A stretch of 64,000 nt of DNA. Source: Halobacillus litoralis. Lineage in GTDB: Bacteria; Bacillota; Bacilli; Bacillales; Halobacillaceae. The translations under genes were made by a program, and so were the position numbers. Within the stretch, counting starts at the first letter, position 1. Every line of letters begins with the position of its first letter. The notes beneath the pieces were generated by a model. It was not told where the DNA came from. It made no database searches and saw only the letters and a list, made by a program, of their open reading frames with translations. The DNA is taken from assembly GCF_020524025.1 (NCBI RefSeq), contig NZ_JAIVKN010000006.1:1-64000 (forward strand), in the 5' to 3' direction. This document shows, piece by piece, positions 1 to 7,820 of this stretch.

Positions 1-3
1 ACT

Positions 4-33
4 ATCATATCATTTCAAAGCGTTTTGTGTCAA
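4..33 (-). promoter_or_regulatory. rrn-like promoter P2, reading off the left edge
   Basis: On the minus strand TTGACA (28-33) and TATGAT (4-9) are separated by 18 bp. It is the second of two near-consensus promoters about 75 bp apart, both inside a 'GTTGTTGACA' context. Tandem strong promoters of this form typically drive rRNA operons in Bacillaceae. The transcribed gene lies left of base 1, so the rRNA assignment is inference. Confidence 0.6.
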
Positions 34-80
34 CAACTTTTTTATGATTTGTTTTTGTGTCGTTTTTTGCGACATCTACT

Positions 81-109
81 AATTTATCATTTTGAGCTGT
101 TCTTGTCAA
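81..109 (-). promoter_or_regulatory. rrn-like promoter P1, reading off the left edge
   Basis: Minus strand TTGACA (104-109) with a 17-bp spacer to TAAATT (81-86). The sequence just upstream (110-135) is A/T-rich, like an UP element. It shares the 'GTTGTTGACA' block with the downstream promoter at 4-33. Bases 136-296 show no ORF or structure I can support. Confidence 0.55.
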
Positions 110-296
110 CAACTCTTTTATATAAATTAGTGAGCACTTTGTTCGCTCTGTCGCGCTCTCTTAATGCGACAAGTAATAATATACCACGGGTTTTCTAATG
201 GATGCAATAGTTAATTTATAATTTCACCGCATTCATTTTTAAATCATCCCACCGTTCTATTTATCTTCCTTATTATATGATCAAATAATTTAATAA

Positions 297-326
297 ACAA
301 AAAACGTACTGGGTTTCAGCACGTTT
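297..326 (-). terminator. Rho-independent terminator of the 30-aa gene
   Basis: Stem AAACGTGCTG / CAGTACGTTT with one mismatch and a short loop, followed on the minus strand by a run of six T. The stem begins at the stop codon of the 30-residue ORF, which supports that ORF as a transcribed unit. Confidence 0.7.
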
Positions 327-417
327 AGTATCTACCTTTGCGCTTTCGCATAAACTTCTTGATGATAGGATAAATAATCGGACCATATTTAAATAGTCTA
401 CGAAATAAACGCCCCAT
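325..417 (-). CDS. Small basic hypothetical protein, 30 aa
   Basis: A 30-codon ORF starts at ATG 417 behind AAGGAG (spacer about 7-8) and ends in a terminator. The product starts MGRLFRRLFKYGP. It is very basic, with a short hydrophobic centre (PIIYPIIKKF) and a KRKGRY tail, so it could be membrane-associated. I recall similar unnamed small proteins in Bacillaceae but cannot give a function. The good ribosome site and matching terminator are the reasons to believe it is real. It lies downstream of, and in line with, the SDR gene, 194 bases away. Confidence 0.55.
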   Translation of the reverse strand: MGRLFRRLFKYGPIIYPIIKKFMRKRKGRY

Positions 418-611
418 AAGACACTCTCCTTAATGTATAGGTTGTTTATCTTTTTCCCAAAAACGATCCCTTACAAACAGGACCTAATACGAAAACAGAA
501 ACATCCCGAATCAGCAGGTGTCCATTTAATGGAACAATCCCCGCGCCATTCATGGTTACCATTGGCAAAGATTCTTTACACCCCTAACCCTCTTCAAATC
601 TGAAGGTCCGG

Positions 612-1412
612 TCAGCGCATAACACTTCCTCCGGAAATTTTTAATGATTCACCAACAATATTAATTGATGCCTCTGACAGAAGGTAAACAATAGATCTCG
701 CAACTTCATCCGGCTGCGTCAGTTTCCCGGAAGGAATCCCTTCTTCCGCCCGTTTCCTTTGTTCTTCATAAGTTCTTCCTTCTCGTTCTCCTTTAGATCG
801 AATAGCCTCCTGCCCCATAGCTGTATCTACGTAGCCAGGGCATACAGCATTCACGCGAATTCCATACTCAATGGCCTCCAAAGCGAAAGACTGGGTGAAT
901 CCGGTAATCGCAAACTTCGATGCACTATATGCTGTGTTACTGTGAGTGCCACGCAGTCCAGAAAGGGAGGATAAATTAACAACCGCACCTCTCCCGTATT
1001 CCTTCATCTCTTTATAAACTTCCTGAGTGAATAATACGGTAGAGAAGTAGTTAAGCTCCATAACCTTACGTAATTCTTCTTCCTTTATATTCTCCAGCGG
1101 TCCACCTCCAATGACACCCGCTGAATTAACTAACCCGGTAATTGGACCGATAGCTTGTAGAGCGTCACGTACAACCTTTTTACGTTCGTCTTCTACATTT
1201 AAATCCGCTGCGCTTATATATATTTGTGACTGACCATTTAATGCAGCACATTCATCGCGGAGCTCAGCTAATTTTTCTTCATTTCGTCCAGTAATTGTAA
1301 CGTGACCGCCGGCCCGGACAATCTCTTTAGCCGCTTCATAGCCAATTCCCCCGGTAGCGCCCGTCACAATGACATGCTCCTCATTTAAAGTTTCTTTAGT
1401 AAAAAAAGACAT
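612..1412 (-). CDS. Short-chain dehydrogenase/reductase (SDR), 266 aa
   Basis: NAD(P)-dependent oxidoreductase of the classical SDR family. Visible hallmarks are the cofactor motif TGATGGIG (residues 17-24), NSAG in the middle, the active-site YSASK with Tyr162 and Lys166, and a PGYVDT loop after it. The end (SGGSVMR) has the usual SDR form. The start at ATG 1412 is chosen because 'AAGGAGGCGGATGAA' precedes it. An upstream in-frame ATG at 1523 lies inside a terminator hairpin and has no ribosome site. It resembles ketoacyl- or hydroxybutyrate-type reductases, but the substrate cannot be read from the sequence. A terminator for upstream genes lies just before it, so it is probably transcribed from its own promoter. 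Confidence 0.85.
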   Translation of the reverse strand: MSFFTKETLNEEHVIVTGATGGIGYEAAKEIVRAGGHVTITGRNEEKLAELRDECAALNGQSQIYISAADLNVEDERKKVVRDALQAIGPITGLVNSAGVIGGGPLENIKEEELRKVMELNYFSTVLFTQEVYKEMKEYGRGAVVNLSSLSGLRGTHSNTAYSASKFAITGFTQSFALEAIEYGIRVNAVCPGYVDTAMGQEAIRSKGEREGRTYEEQRKRAEEGIPSGKLTQPDEVARSIVYLLSEASINIVGESLKISGGSVMR

Positions 1413-1472
1413 TTCATCCGCCTCCTTAGCGTTATACGATAACCCTCCCTCGCTTCTTCTAAACCTTAGAAA

Positions 1473-1520
1473 CAAAAAATCAGCGCCTAAATGACTGATT
1501 TGGTCATTAAAGCGCTGATC
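1473..1520 (-). terminator. Strong terminator with long stem
   Basis: The arms ATCAGCGC / GCGCTGAT (1479-1519) extend through AATGAC / GTCATT with few mismatches and are followed on the minus strand by T6. It ends the tiny-ORF unit to its right and insulates the SDR gene. Confidence 0.75.
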
Positions 1521-1579
1521 CATGGGACACTTTTTTTCAAGTAGTCTGCCATATTAATTCTTTTCATGTTTCTTCTCAT
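1487..1579 (-). CDS. Possible 30-aa peptide
   Basis: ATG 1579 follows 'GTGAAGGAAGCT' and opens a 30-codon frame starting MRRNMKRINMADYLKKS and ending KSVI. The last codons run into the terminator stem. It lies 23 bases after the 51-aa ORF at 1603-1758 and may be translationally linked to it. The weaker ribosome site and the overlap with the hairpin make this only a candidate. Confidence 0.3.
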   Translation of the reverse strand: MRRNMKRINMADYLKKSVPWISALMTKSVI

Positions 1580-1602
1580 AGCTTCCTTCACCACTTCTAA
1601 TA

Positions 1603-1758
1603 CTATTTCCGCTTGTTGTTCTGCTTACGGAAAGAGAATAGAACCTTTCCACTCCGTGTGCGTTTCACACCTTTTACTTTCTCTTGAGATTGGCCTTCAG
1701 GACTGTTTTTGTAATCCTGATCGAAAAGCTCACGGGCTTTTGAGTATAGCAGAGTCAT
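1603..1758 (-). CDS. Small basic hypothetical protein, 51 aa
   Basis: ATG 1758 sits seven bases after an ideal AAAGGAGG site. The product starts MTLLYSKARELFDQDYKNS and ends RKQNNKRK. It is highly charged and lysine/arginine-rich with no membrane segment, the kind of composition seen in small stress or spore-associated proteins. I do not recognise a family. A strong terminator lies about 85 bases downstream. The strong ribosome site is the main support. Confidence 0.55.
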   Translation of the reverse strand: MTLLYSKARELFDQDYKNSPEGQSQEKVKGVKRTRSGKVLFSFRKQNNKRK

Positions 1759-2000
1759 AGTGGTGACCTCCTTTTCTATTTAGAATATGAAACGATTCCC
1801 CTTGATATTATTAGTAAAACCTCGTATACGCAAGGAAAAATTATGTTTTATACTAATTTTTCTACAGAATCATCTAATACAAGGAATCATTCCTTCAAAA
1901 CGATTTCCGCACAGCTTGATTATTAAACCTATTTTCGATATAAGATAAATTTTTTAAAGAATGAGCTGAATAATAGTTTATTACCGTCATAAAACGGAAA

Positions 2001-2033
2001 GAAAAAAAGACGACCCTTATATGGATCGTCTTC
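2001..2033 (-). terminator. Terminator of the LysM/3D gene
   Basis: AAGACGA / TCGTCTT stem with a CC(ATATAAG)GG core, followed by T7 on the minus strand. It lies directly after the yocH-like stop codon. Confidence 0.8.
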
Positions 2034-2043
2034 TAACTCTTAC

Positions 2044-2808
2044 TTATTCATAAACTTTTACAGTTACAGATTTACGGCCAAAATCAAGAGCATCAGAACG
2101 GTCTGCCATAAATACATCAATTCGATCTCCCTGGATGGCACCACCGATATCAGCAGCAACGGCTTTTCCGTAGCCTTCAACATAAACTTCAGAACCGAGC
2201 GGAATAACGTCTGGGTCAACAGCAATTACTTTTTTGTTTGGATTTGCTCTCAAGTCAACACCTGTATACGTTGTACCTGAACATCCTTCACAAAATGCAG
2301 TATAGGCTGTTGCTTCCATTGTTAATGTTTTTGCTACACCATCTTCAGCTGGTTGACTGGAAGTTTGTTCTGCTTCTGCTTCTTCATTTGTAGATGGTGC
2401 AGGAGCAGATGCCTCTGCGGAAGCAGATCCTTTAAGGTTTAATTGTTGACCTGGGAAGATTAAATTGGAATCAAGATTGTTATATGCCTTAAGAGCACTT
2501 ACGCTGACTCCGTTGGCTTGACCAATGCCGTACAGAGTATCACCGGACTTAACCGTGTGTACATTGGAATTGGATGTCGTTTGTCTTTGTCCTTGTTCAT
2601 TAATAGTTAGTTTTTGATTCGGAAAGATTAAATCGGAAGAAAGTCCGTTTTCATTTTTTATATCATTAACAGATACTCCGTAGTCCTGAGCAATGCCCCA
2701 TAGAGTATCTCCTTTTTCTACATTTACTTCTTCTGCACTAACTGCTGTTGCTGTTACTGCCGAAACCGATGCGACCGCCGCCAAAGAAACAATTGTTTTT
2801 TTCATCAT
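2044..2808 (-). CDS. yocH: YocH-like secreted LysM/3D cell-wall protein, 254 aa
   Basis: A secreted peptidoglycan-binding protein, probably a wall-remodelling enzyme. A signal peptide covers residues 1-25 (cut after VSA). Two LysM repeats follow (about 27-71 and 82-126, each with GDTL(W/Y)GI), then a low-complexity Ala/Glu/Ser linker, then a C-terminal 3D domain (about 165-254) with its conserved aspartates in AVDP, AADIGG and GDRIDVF. This order matches B. subtilis YocH, where the 3D fold resembles lytic transglycosylases. The start at 2808 follows GGAGG with a 9-base spacer. WalKR control is known for YocH in B. subtilis, but I could not find a convincing pair of WalR half-sites here. A small hairpin (CGCTTAGC / GCTGAGCG) lies in its leader near 2836-2857. 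Confidence 0.88.
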   Translation of the reverse strand: MMKKTIVSLAAVASVSAVTATAVSAEEVNVEKGDTLWGIAQDYGVSVNDIKNENGLSSDLIFPNQKLTINEQGQRQTTSNSNVHTVKSGDTLYGIGQANGVSVSALKAYNNLDSNLIFPGQQLNLKGSASAEASAPAPSTNEEAEAEQTSSQPAEDGVAKTLTMEATAYTAFCEGCSGTTYTGVDLRANPNKKVIAVDPDVIPLGSEVYVEGYGKAVAADIGGAIQGDRIDVFMADRSDALDFGRKSVTVKVYE

Positions 2809-3401
2809 TTTATATTTCCTCCTTGGTAAACAGGTTCGCTCAGCTCTCGGCTAAGCGCTGTCTCAAAATCACAATTCCCACTTTAACACGCTCAGCTCAT
2901 ATTCCAATAACAGGGAAGCAACAAATACTTTTCATAAATTACATCCTTTTTACTCGACTGTAATATTACGGCAGAAGCAGGTTTAAAGAAGGAGGCAGAG
3001 AGGTAGCGAAACTCCTGGCAGGAAAGGCACTCCAAGCGGAAAGATAGTTCTTCCCCCGTCATAAGGAATTATAATTTCTCTCCCCCATTGTTCGAGATGA
3101 ATGTGGTAACGATACGCCCAGTTAAAGAAAATAGAGGCTTGACTATACGTAGAGATCGTTTACCAGCACATAAAAAATATAGACACCGCAGCTGCGGTGT
3201 CTATATTAAATGAAATCATATTAGTTCAGTCTTTCTATTAAATCCACCAATCCTTCCTTCACACACCCCATAATCAATACACGTATAAGAAAAAGACAAA
3301 AATTCTTTGTCGTTTTTTGTATTTTTTCGCTTCTAAAAGGAATTTCGTGAAATGTCGGAGAATAACAGAAGGAATAACAATATTATTAAGGTTGTGTTCC
3401 T
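2809..3401. other. Divergent intergenic region, no gene supported
   Basis: About 590 bases between yocH (left) and the DinB gene (right). It should carry both promoters. I see a small leader hairpin near yocH, a perfect 32-bp palindrome at 3176-3207, and an A/T-rich stretch at 3290-3335 containing GACAAA / TTTGTC. Short frames here lack ribosome sites. Confidence 0.5.
3172..3207 (-). terminator. Perfect 32-bp palindrome, terminator-like on minus strand
   Basis: 3176-3207 is perfectly self-complementary around CAGCTG, with no mismatch. On the minus strand it is followed by T6, the form of an intrinsic terminator, but there is no gene to its right on that strand for it to terminate. Confidence 0.5.
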
Positions 3402-3872
3402 ATGAATATGTACTGTCAGAGCGCGTTTCATCAATTAGAGGTTGTCATAGCGTCCATATCTGAAATGGTAGGTCAGTTATCAGAAGAAGATTTACAGCTA
3501 CGTCCCACAGAAGGAAAATATTCCATAGGGGAACTGCTTGAACATATCGCTGCCATCCCTGCGGCAGATGGACACATCACTGAAGGTGCTTCCAAAGAAG
3601 AAATGCAGCGTTTTTATGAAACCATCAATATGAAGACCAAGCAGGAGATACTCGACAAGCTCTTTCACCATTTTTCACAATTAAAAGCTCAGTTTGAGCA
3701 TTATACAGAAGAACATCTCTTCACTGAAACTACATCCTGGTGGGGTGTAACTTACACCAGGTATGAATGGCTCATCCAGATTGTAGCTCATATGTACCAC
3801 CATCGCGGCCAATTACAATCGACCCTTGTTCACTCTTACAAAAAAGACCTTGAAGTTATACTTTTTGAATAA
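3402..3872 (+). CDS. DinB/YfiT-like putative metal-dependent protein, 156 aa
   Basis: Four-helix-bundle protein of the DinB superfamily, whose members bind a metal through three histidines. Some are thiol S-transferases for bacillithiol or similar cofactors. Seen here: SIGELLEHIA in the second helix and MYHHRGQL near residue 135, the typical C-terminal metal-binding helix. Length (156) fits the family. The start at 3402 has only a weak AAGG site, and ATG 3408 is an alternative. It stands alone with a terminator behind it. The substrate is unknown. Confidence 0.75.
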   Translation: MNMYCQSAFHQLEVVIASISEMVGQLSEEDLQLRPTEGKYSIGELLEHIAAIPAADGHITEGASKEEMQRFYETINMKTKQEILDKLFHHFSQLKAQFEHYTEEHLFTETTSWWGVTYTRYEWLIQIVAHMYHHRGQLQSTLVHSYKKDLEVILFE

Positions 3873-3914
3873 ACACCTTCGCCCCCCTCCTGGGGGATCG
3901 AAGGTGTTTATCTT
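3868..3914 (+). terminator. Bidirectional terminator
   Basis: ACACCTTCG-CCCCC / GGGGG-AT-CGAAGGTGT stem with TTTATCTTTT on the plus side. It separates the DinB gene from the convergent FNT channel gene and could serve both. Confidence 0.8.
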
Positions 3915-3952
3915 TTACCCTGATCTCTTTCAGTACCTTTTACAAAATTACA

Positions 3953-4843
3953 TTAAGTTTTATTTCCAAGGGAAGTCTGTATATCTTCTTTATAAGCATA
4001 GGAGAACAGTAGAGATACAAGAATACCCCCGCCAATCAAGTTGCCGATACTTGCAGGCAGCAGGTTGAAGAAAATGTACTCATACCAAGTGTATTTATCC
4101 GAAGCGAGAAAGCCCATACTAAAATACCCCATATTAGCTGCACTATGTTGGAAGTTCCCTGCTACAAATAAAACCACCGGGATGACTGTTCCTAATATCT
4201 TTCCTGTAATATCCCGTGCAGCGGTTGTAAGAAAAGCAGCCATTCCAATCAGCCAGTTTGCTAAGACACCAGAAATTAAAATTTGAAACCAGCCTTTTAT
4301 CCCGTGATCTATAAACTTCATCTTATGGTCGATATACTTGGAAAGCTCCGGATAGAACGTTTCCGACAGGGAACCGGACATTTGAATGAGCACTGCAACC
4401 AAGAATGCCCCGAGGATATTTCCAATATAGGAGGATACCCAGAACTTATATATATTGACCTTCATCAAGCCGGCTTTATTAAATAAATATGATGGCAGTA
4501 ACACGTTAATCTCTGTAAACAGCACGGCTCCGGAGATGAACACCATAGAATAGCCTGCCGCAAATCCTAAACCAGATAATAAGTAGTAAAGACCTTTCGT
4601 CTCAACGCCTACCGCAAGAAGTACAGAGAAAACTGCCCCGAATGTCATAAAAGAACCCGCAGTTAACGCAAGTAAGAACTGGGCCCGAAACGGTTTGTTG
4701 AGGTGGTCTCTTCCTTTTTCACCAAATTCATCAACGATCTGGGAGGGAATATAGAACTGACGCCCCGGCCTGTCTATTTTCCTACCATTATTATCAGCTT
4801 GTTCTTCATTCACTTCTGCTTTTTCATTCTCTTCTTTCGCCAC
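3953..4843 (-). CDS. Formate/nitrite transporter (FNT) family channel, 296 aa
   Basis: Integral membrane channel for small monovalent anions such as formate, nitrite or hydrosulfide. A charged cytoplasmic N-terminus of about 55 residues precedes six hydrophobic segments. The loop GNFQHSAANM near residue 232 carries the histidine that gates FNT channels, followed by the usual N-S/A-A-N-M. The start is GTG at 4843, placed by GGAGGG seven bases upstream. No formate or nitrite enzyme gene lies nearby, so the substrate is open. The long acidic N-terminal extension is longer than in FocA. Confidence 0.85.
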   Translation of the reverse strand: MAKEENEKAEVNEEQADNNGRKIDRPGRQFYIPSQIVDEFGEKGRDHLNKPFRAQFLLALTAGSFMTFGAVFSVLLAVGVETKGLYYLLSGLGFAAGYSMVFISGAVLFTEINVLLPSYLFNKAGLMKVNIYKFWVSSYIGNILGAFLVAVLIQMSGSLSETFYPELSKYIDHKMKFIDHGIKGWFQILISGVLANWLIGMAAFLTTAARDITGKILGTVIPVVLFVAGNFQHSAANMGYFSMGFLASDKYTWYEYIFFNLLPASIGNLIGGGILVSLLFSYAYKEDIQTSLGNKT

Positions 4844-4963
4844 TGATCATCCCTCCAATAATTACCTCTATTCCCCGTTCGCACAGAAACGTAACCTCAC
4901 TTGTATACAATAGAAAAAATGACAAAAGGTAAACGTAACCATACTTAGAAAAGAGGGATCGGA

Positions 4964-5137
4964 ATGACAAAAGACCAGGTATGTCTGGCTTGTGGCGGCG
5001 AAGGCCTTTTGATGGATGATGAAGAGTGGCGCTATACGTGTAAAATTTGTGGAGGAAGTGGTTTTCAATCACAGGAAGGACGTGTATACGACCGTCAGCC
5101 GGCAGATGTTGACGTCATGAACCGTTACCTTGATTGA
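4964..5137 (+). CDS. Small DnaJ-type zinc-finger protein, 57 aa
   Basis: Encodes two CxxCxGxG repeats, CLACGGEG (residues 7-14) and CKICGGSG (26-33), followed by a 24-residue tail ending MNRYLD. The paired repeats should bind one zinc ion, as in the DnaJ cysteine-rich domain and in anti-TRAP of Bacillus. Start ATG 4964 follows AAGAGGG. It is divergent from the FNT gene and ends at a hairpin. Automatic annotation often calls such proteins 'TRAP inhibitory protein', but nothing here ties it to tryptophan genes. Confidence 0.7.
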   Translation: MTKDQVCLACGGEGLLMDDEEWRYTCKICGGSGFQSQEGRVYDRQPADVDVMNRYLD

Positions 5138-5157
5138 ACCTTCAAAGCTGTTTCGAT

Positions 5158-5188
5158 AGAAAAGCGCCCCGCTAGAAGGGCGCTTTTA
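5158..5188 (+). terminator. Hairpin terminator
   Basis: AAAGCGCCC / GGGCGCTTT stem, 8-base loop and a short TTTT tail. It follows the zinc-finger gene. The U-tract is short on both strands. The next 250 bases (to 5440) hold no ORF with a ribosome site. Confidence 0.6.
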
Positions 5189-5440
5189 ACTTCCTATCTT
5201 TATACCCGTGTTCTTGCATTTCCTCTAAGAAGACCAATCCAGTTTTAATAGATCCCATGTACGGGAGATAAAACAGCCGGCATGGACAGGGCGAACAAAT
5301 GAATACCTGAAAGAACCGCAAACTTTCGTGTTGTATATACCTGAATTAACTTTTTAAATGGTCGGCATTTTTTGTGAATCATTTTAATTGGTTTTATATG
5401 CTTCCTATAAACGACCAGCTCAGCAGCCAGCATCACACAT

Positions 5441-5475
5441 ATAAAAAGACACAACTCATTAAAAGTTGTGTCTTC
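5441..5475 (-). terminator. Terminator of the ABC exporter operon
   Basis: Stem AAGACACAACT / AGTTGTGTCTT with a 7-base loop and T5 on the minus strand, eight bases after the DUF4064 stop codon. Confidence 0.8.
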
Positions 5476-5482
5476 CCTATTA

Positions 5483-5938
5483 TTAATAATTGATTGTACC
5501 TTCTTCAACCACTGGCTTTTTCTTCTTACGGACAAGAGCCACAATTCCAGCAATCAGGTAAGCTGCTCCACCGAAAATTCCCATTCCGACTGTTGCAAAA
5601 GTCATAATGACAGCTGTAACGATTAAAATAATTCCGGCAGCTTTTGGCTTTTTATCGCCTCTAAGAAAGAGCACCGAAAGAATTCCCAATGCAATAGCAA
5701 TAATGGCTGCAATTAGCACGAACATCGCAAATGAACCCATAGCGTCCATAATCTGGCTGATACTCATCGTACTTGCTTGTCCTTCCATCTTCATTTCAGG
5801 CGAATTCATGAAGTTCTCCAATTCTTGACGGACCTGGGGGTTATCTTTTGTATTAAGAAGAATGCTGCTCAATAAAACCGGCAGCCCAAAAAGGACAATC
5901 CCAATAACAGTTAGTACAATCTCTGCTGTACGTTTCAT
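5483..5938 (-). CDS. DUF4064 membrane protein, 151 aa
   Basis: Four predicted membrane segments: residues 8-27, about 68-92, about 98-118 and about 122-138. An extracytoplasmic loop rich in Met, Glu and Asn separates the first two. The basic end (RKKKKP) is cytoplasmic. This pattern fits the DUF4064 family, whose function is not known. It is the last gene of an ABC exporter operon, 18 bases after the permease stop, with AAGGAGG before its own start, so it may assist or be protected by that transporter. Confidence 0.7.
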   Translation of the reverse strand: MKRTAEIVLTVIGIVLFGLPVLLSSILLNTKDNPQVRQELENFMNSPEMKMEGQASTMSISQIMDAMGSFAMFVLIAAIIAIALGILSVLFLRGDKKPKAAGIILIVTAVIMTFATVGMGIFGGAAYLIAGIVALVRKKKKPVVEEGTINY

Positions 5939-5956
5939 AAAATAATTCCTCCTTTA

Positions 5957-6907
5957 TTATGCACCTGCTACATCACGTTTTGTAAAAAACACCCACGACA
6001 CAACCATAAACACTATATAATATACCGCTAAAATGGTAATAGAAAACCCAATAGTAATACCCGAAAACATAGGGGTGCCTTCTATAAACTGATTTAAGTC
6101 TGTATTCGCAAATAGGATATACTTAGCCCAGTCTTTATTCATAAAGAATACCACAATTGAACTTCCCGCCATCATTAGAAAAATAGAAAGACCTATGGCC
6201 AGCGAGGTGTTTCGGAAAACCGCTGCAATCATAAACGCGAACGTTGCCATCATAATCAATTCTACCGAACTTAACACATATTGAGAAACGGTAAAAGAAA
6301 AAATGTCGGCCTGCTGATACACGCCGTCCTGTGCATATACATACACTTCTGTCATTCCATCCAGCCCGAACAAGGAAATTCCTACAATAAAGGATAGAAC
6401 AAACAATACGACAAGCATAGCCCAGGCGTATGTTAAAACAGAGACGTATTTAGCAAAAAGTATTTTCGACCGGGAAATTGGTCGTATTAAAAGCAGCTTA
6501 ATCGTTCCCCAGCGAAATTCATTCGCTGTAATACCAGCAGCTACAATAATGGTAAATAAGCTGACAAGAGCTACGAATACACGGCTTTGACGAACAAAGT
6601 CCCAAGCATTATAAGAGGTTGGTTTAATATCATTCTCAATCCGATATTGATTCTCTTCCACATTCCTATAACCTGGATACTGTATGTCACCAACTTCCTG
6701 CTTTTGCAGCTGTTCGTTCTGCTCCTGAAGTTCCTGTTTCCAGTTGTCCCCCGTTGGAGCATCGACTCCCGTGGCTGTATCATCAATCTTAAATAGGACA
6801 CCTGAAGCAATAACGAGCAGAACCAGAATAGCAGCCATAATCCATGTTGCCTTTTGATTTAAAAGTTTCATCCATTCGTTACGAACAAGCTGAACGAAAT
6901 TATTCAA
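5957..6907 (-). CDS. ABC-2 type permease, 316 aa
   Basis: Membrane component of an ABC exporter. One membrane segment near the N-terminus (about 22-42), a hydrophilic extracytoplasmic loop to about 110 rich in Gln/Glu, then five more segments. The cytoplasmic stretch 'EFRWGTIKLLLIRP' in the middle is the coupling motif of ABC-2 permeases of the NatB/BcrB kind. Its start overlaps the ATPase gene by eight bases, so the pair is translationally coupled. The substrate is not evident. Relatives export peptides, antibiotics or sodium. Confidence 0.85.
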   Translation of the reverse strand: MNNFVQLVRNEWMKLLNQKATWIMAAILVLLVIASGVLFKIDDTATGVDAPTGDNWKQELQEQNEQLQKQEVGDIQYPGYRNVEENQYRIENDIKPTSYNAWDFVRQSRVFVALVSLFTIIVAAGITANEFRWGTIKLLLIRPISRSKILFAKYVSVLTYAWAMLVVLFVLSFIVGISLFGLDGMTEVYVYAQDGVYQQADIFSFTVSQYVLSSVELIMMATFAFMIAAVFRNTSLAIGLSIFLMMAGSSIVVFFMNKDWAKYILFANTDLNQFIEGTPMFSGITIGFSITILAVYYIVFMVVSWVFFTKRDVAGA

Positions 6908-7820
6908 TGGAACCCTCTCCTATCAAATCAAGGAATTTGTCTTCAAGTGTAGAGCGATTCACATTTATACTGTATATATGAACCCCTTTATGAACAAGTT
7001 TCGAAACGACCCCGGGAATCTTTTCCCGTTCAACAGCAAATGTAAGAATGTCCTGCTCCCGTGTAACAGACTTACCTGTAATATCTTTAAGCGCCGTCAT
7101 CGTTACGTCTACGGGCACAGCCTCAATCGACACTTCTTTTTCCTCTGTTTCCTGTAATGCATCTTGTACCGTCTGAATAGAAATAAGCTCTCCACTCTTA
7201 ATAATTCCGATCCTGTCACACATCATTTCCATCTCGGACAGTATATGACTGGAGACGATGACTGCGACTCCCTCTTCTGATGCAAGCTTTCTTATGTAAG
7301 CACGGATCTCTCTAATTCCCGAAGGATCCAAACCATTTGTCGGTTCATCCAGAATCAGTACCGAAGGCTTATGCAAAAGGGCTTGAGCAATCCCTAATCT
7401 CTGCCGCATCCCCAACGAGTACTTGCCCGCCTTTTCTTTAATACGATTCTCCAACCCTACAAGTTGAACAACTTCATGAATCCGTTCTTTTGTAATATCC
7501 GGCATCATCCGGGAATAATGAACAAGATTTTTCCAACCGCTCATAAATGGATACATTTCCGGATTTTCTACAATCCCTCCTACATGACAGATGGCCTGCT
7601 TAAAATCTTCATTCACACTATGTCCTTTAATGATAATATCCCCATCTGACATCTTCATCAGTCCGACCATCATCCGGATCGTTGTTGTTTTACCTGCCCC
7701 ATTAGGACCGAGAAATCCAAATACCTCTCCACTATAAATGTTAAAATCCAGTCCTTTAATGATTTCCTTTTTACCAATCGTTTTGCTTACGTTTTTTAAC
7801 TGCATGACCGCTTCCGACAT
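6900..7820 (-). CDS. ABC transporter ATP-binding protein (BcrA-like), 306 aa
   Basis: Nucleotide-binding subunit partnering the permease that follows. Walker A is GPNGAGKTT (38-46), the signature is SLGMRQRLG, Walker B is VLILDEP with the D-loop NGLD, and the switch histidine is in SSHILSE. A C-terminal extension of about 80 residues after the ATPase core is typical of the BcrA/CcmA drug-export group. ATG 7820 follows 'AAGGAGAAGGGGGATGAAAT'. First gene of a three-gene operon (ATPase, permease, DUF4064) that ends at the 5441-5475 terminator. No sensor kinase lies beside it. Confidence 0.88.
   Translation of the reverse strand: MSEAVMQLKNVSKTIGKKEIIKGLDFNIYSGEVFGFLGPNGAGKTTTIRMMVGLMKMSDGDIIIKGHSVNEDFKQAICHVGGIVENPEMYPFMSGWKNLVHYSRMMPDITKERIHEVVQLVGLENRIKEKAGKYSLGMRQRLGIAQALLHKPSVLILDEPTNGLDPSGIREIRAYIRKLASEEGVAVIVSSHILSEMEMMCDRIGIIKSGELISIQTVQDALQETEEKEVSIEAVPVDVTMTALKDITGKSVTREQDILTFAVEREKIPGVVSKLVHKGVHIYSINVNRSTLEDKFLDLIGEGSIE

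Noticed and set aside
446-562. 38-codon minus-strand frame (MVTMNGAGIVPLNG...)
   Set aside because: Protein-like reading but no ribosome site before either ATG and no terminator; cannot be told from chance.
2809-3100. c-di-AMP (ydaO-type) riboswitch before the LysM/3D gene
   Set aside because: Such riboswitches often control wall hydrolases, but the conserved core blocks (GGGGTGAA, CCGAACCCG) are not in this leader.
5172-5258. 28-codon minus-strand frame (MGSIKTGLVFLEEM...) ending in the 5158-5188 hairpin
   Set aside because: Plausible composition, but no Shine-Dalgarno sequence; upstream in-frame residues are not protein-like.
5245-5553. 102-codon minus-strand frame overlapping the DUF4064 gene
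   Set aside because: It runs through the operon terminator and overlaps a real gene in another frame; no ribosome site after the terminator.
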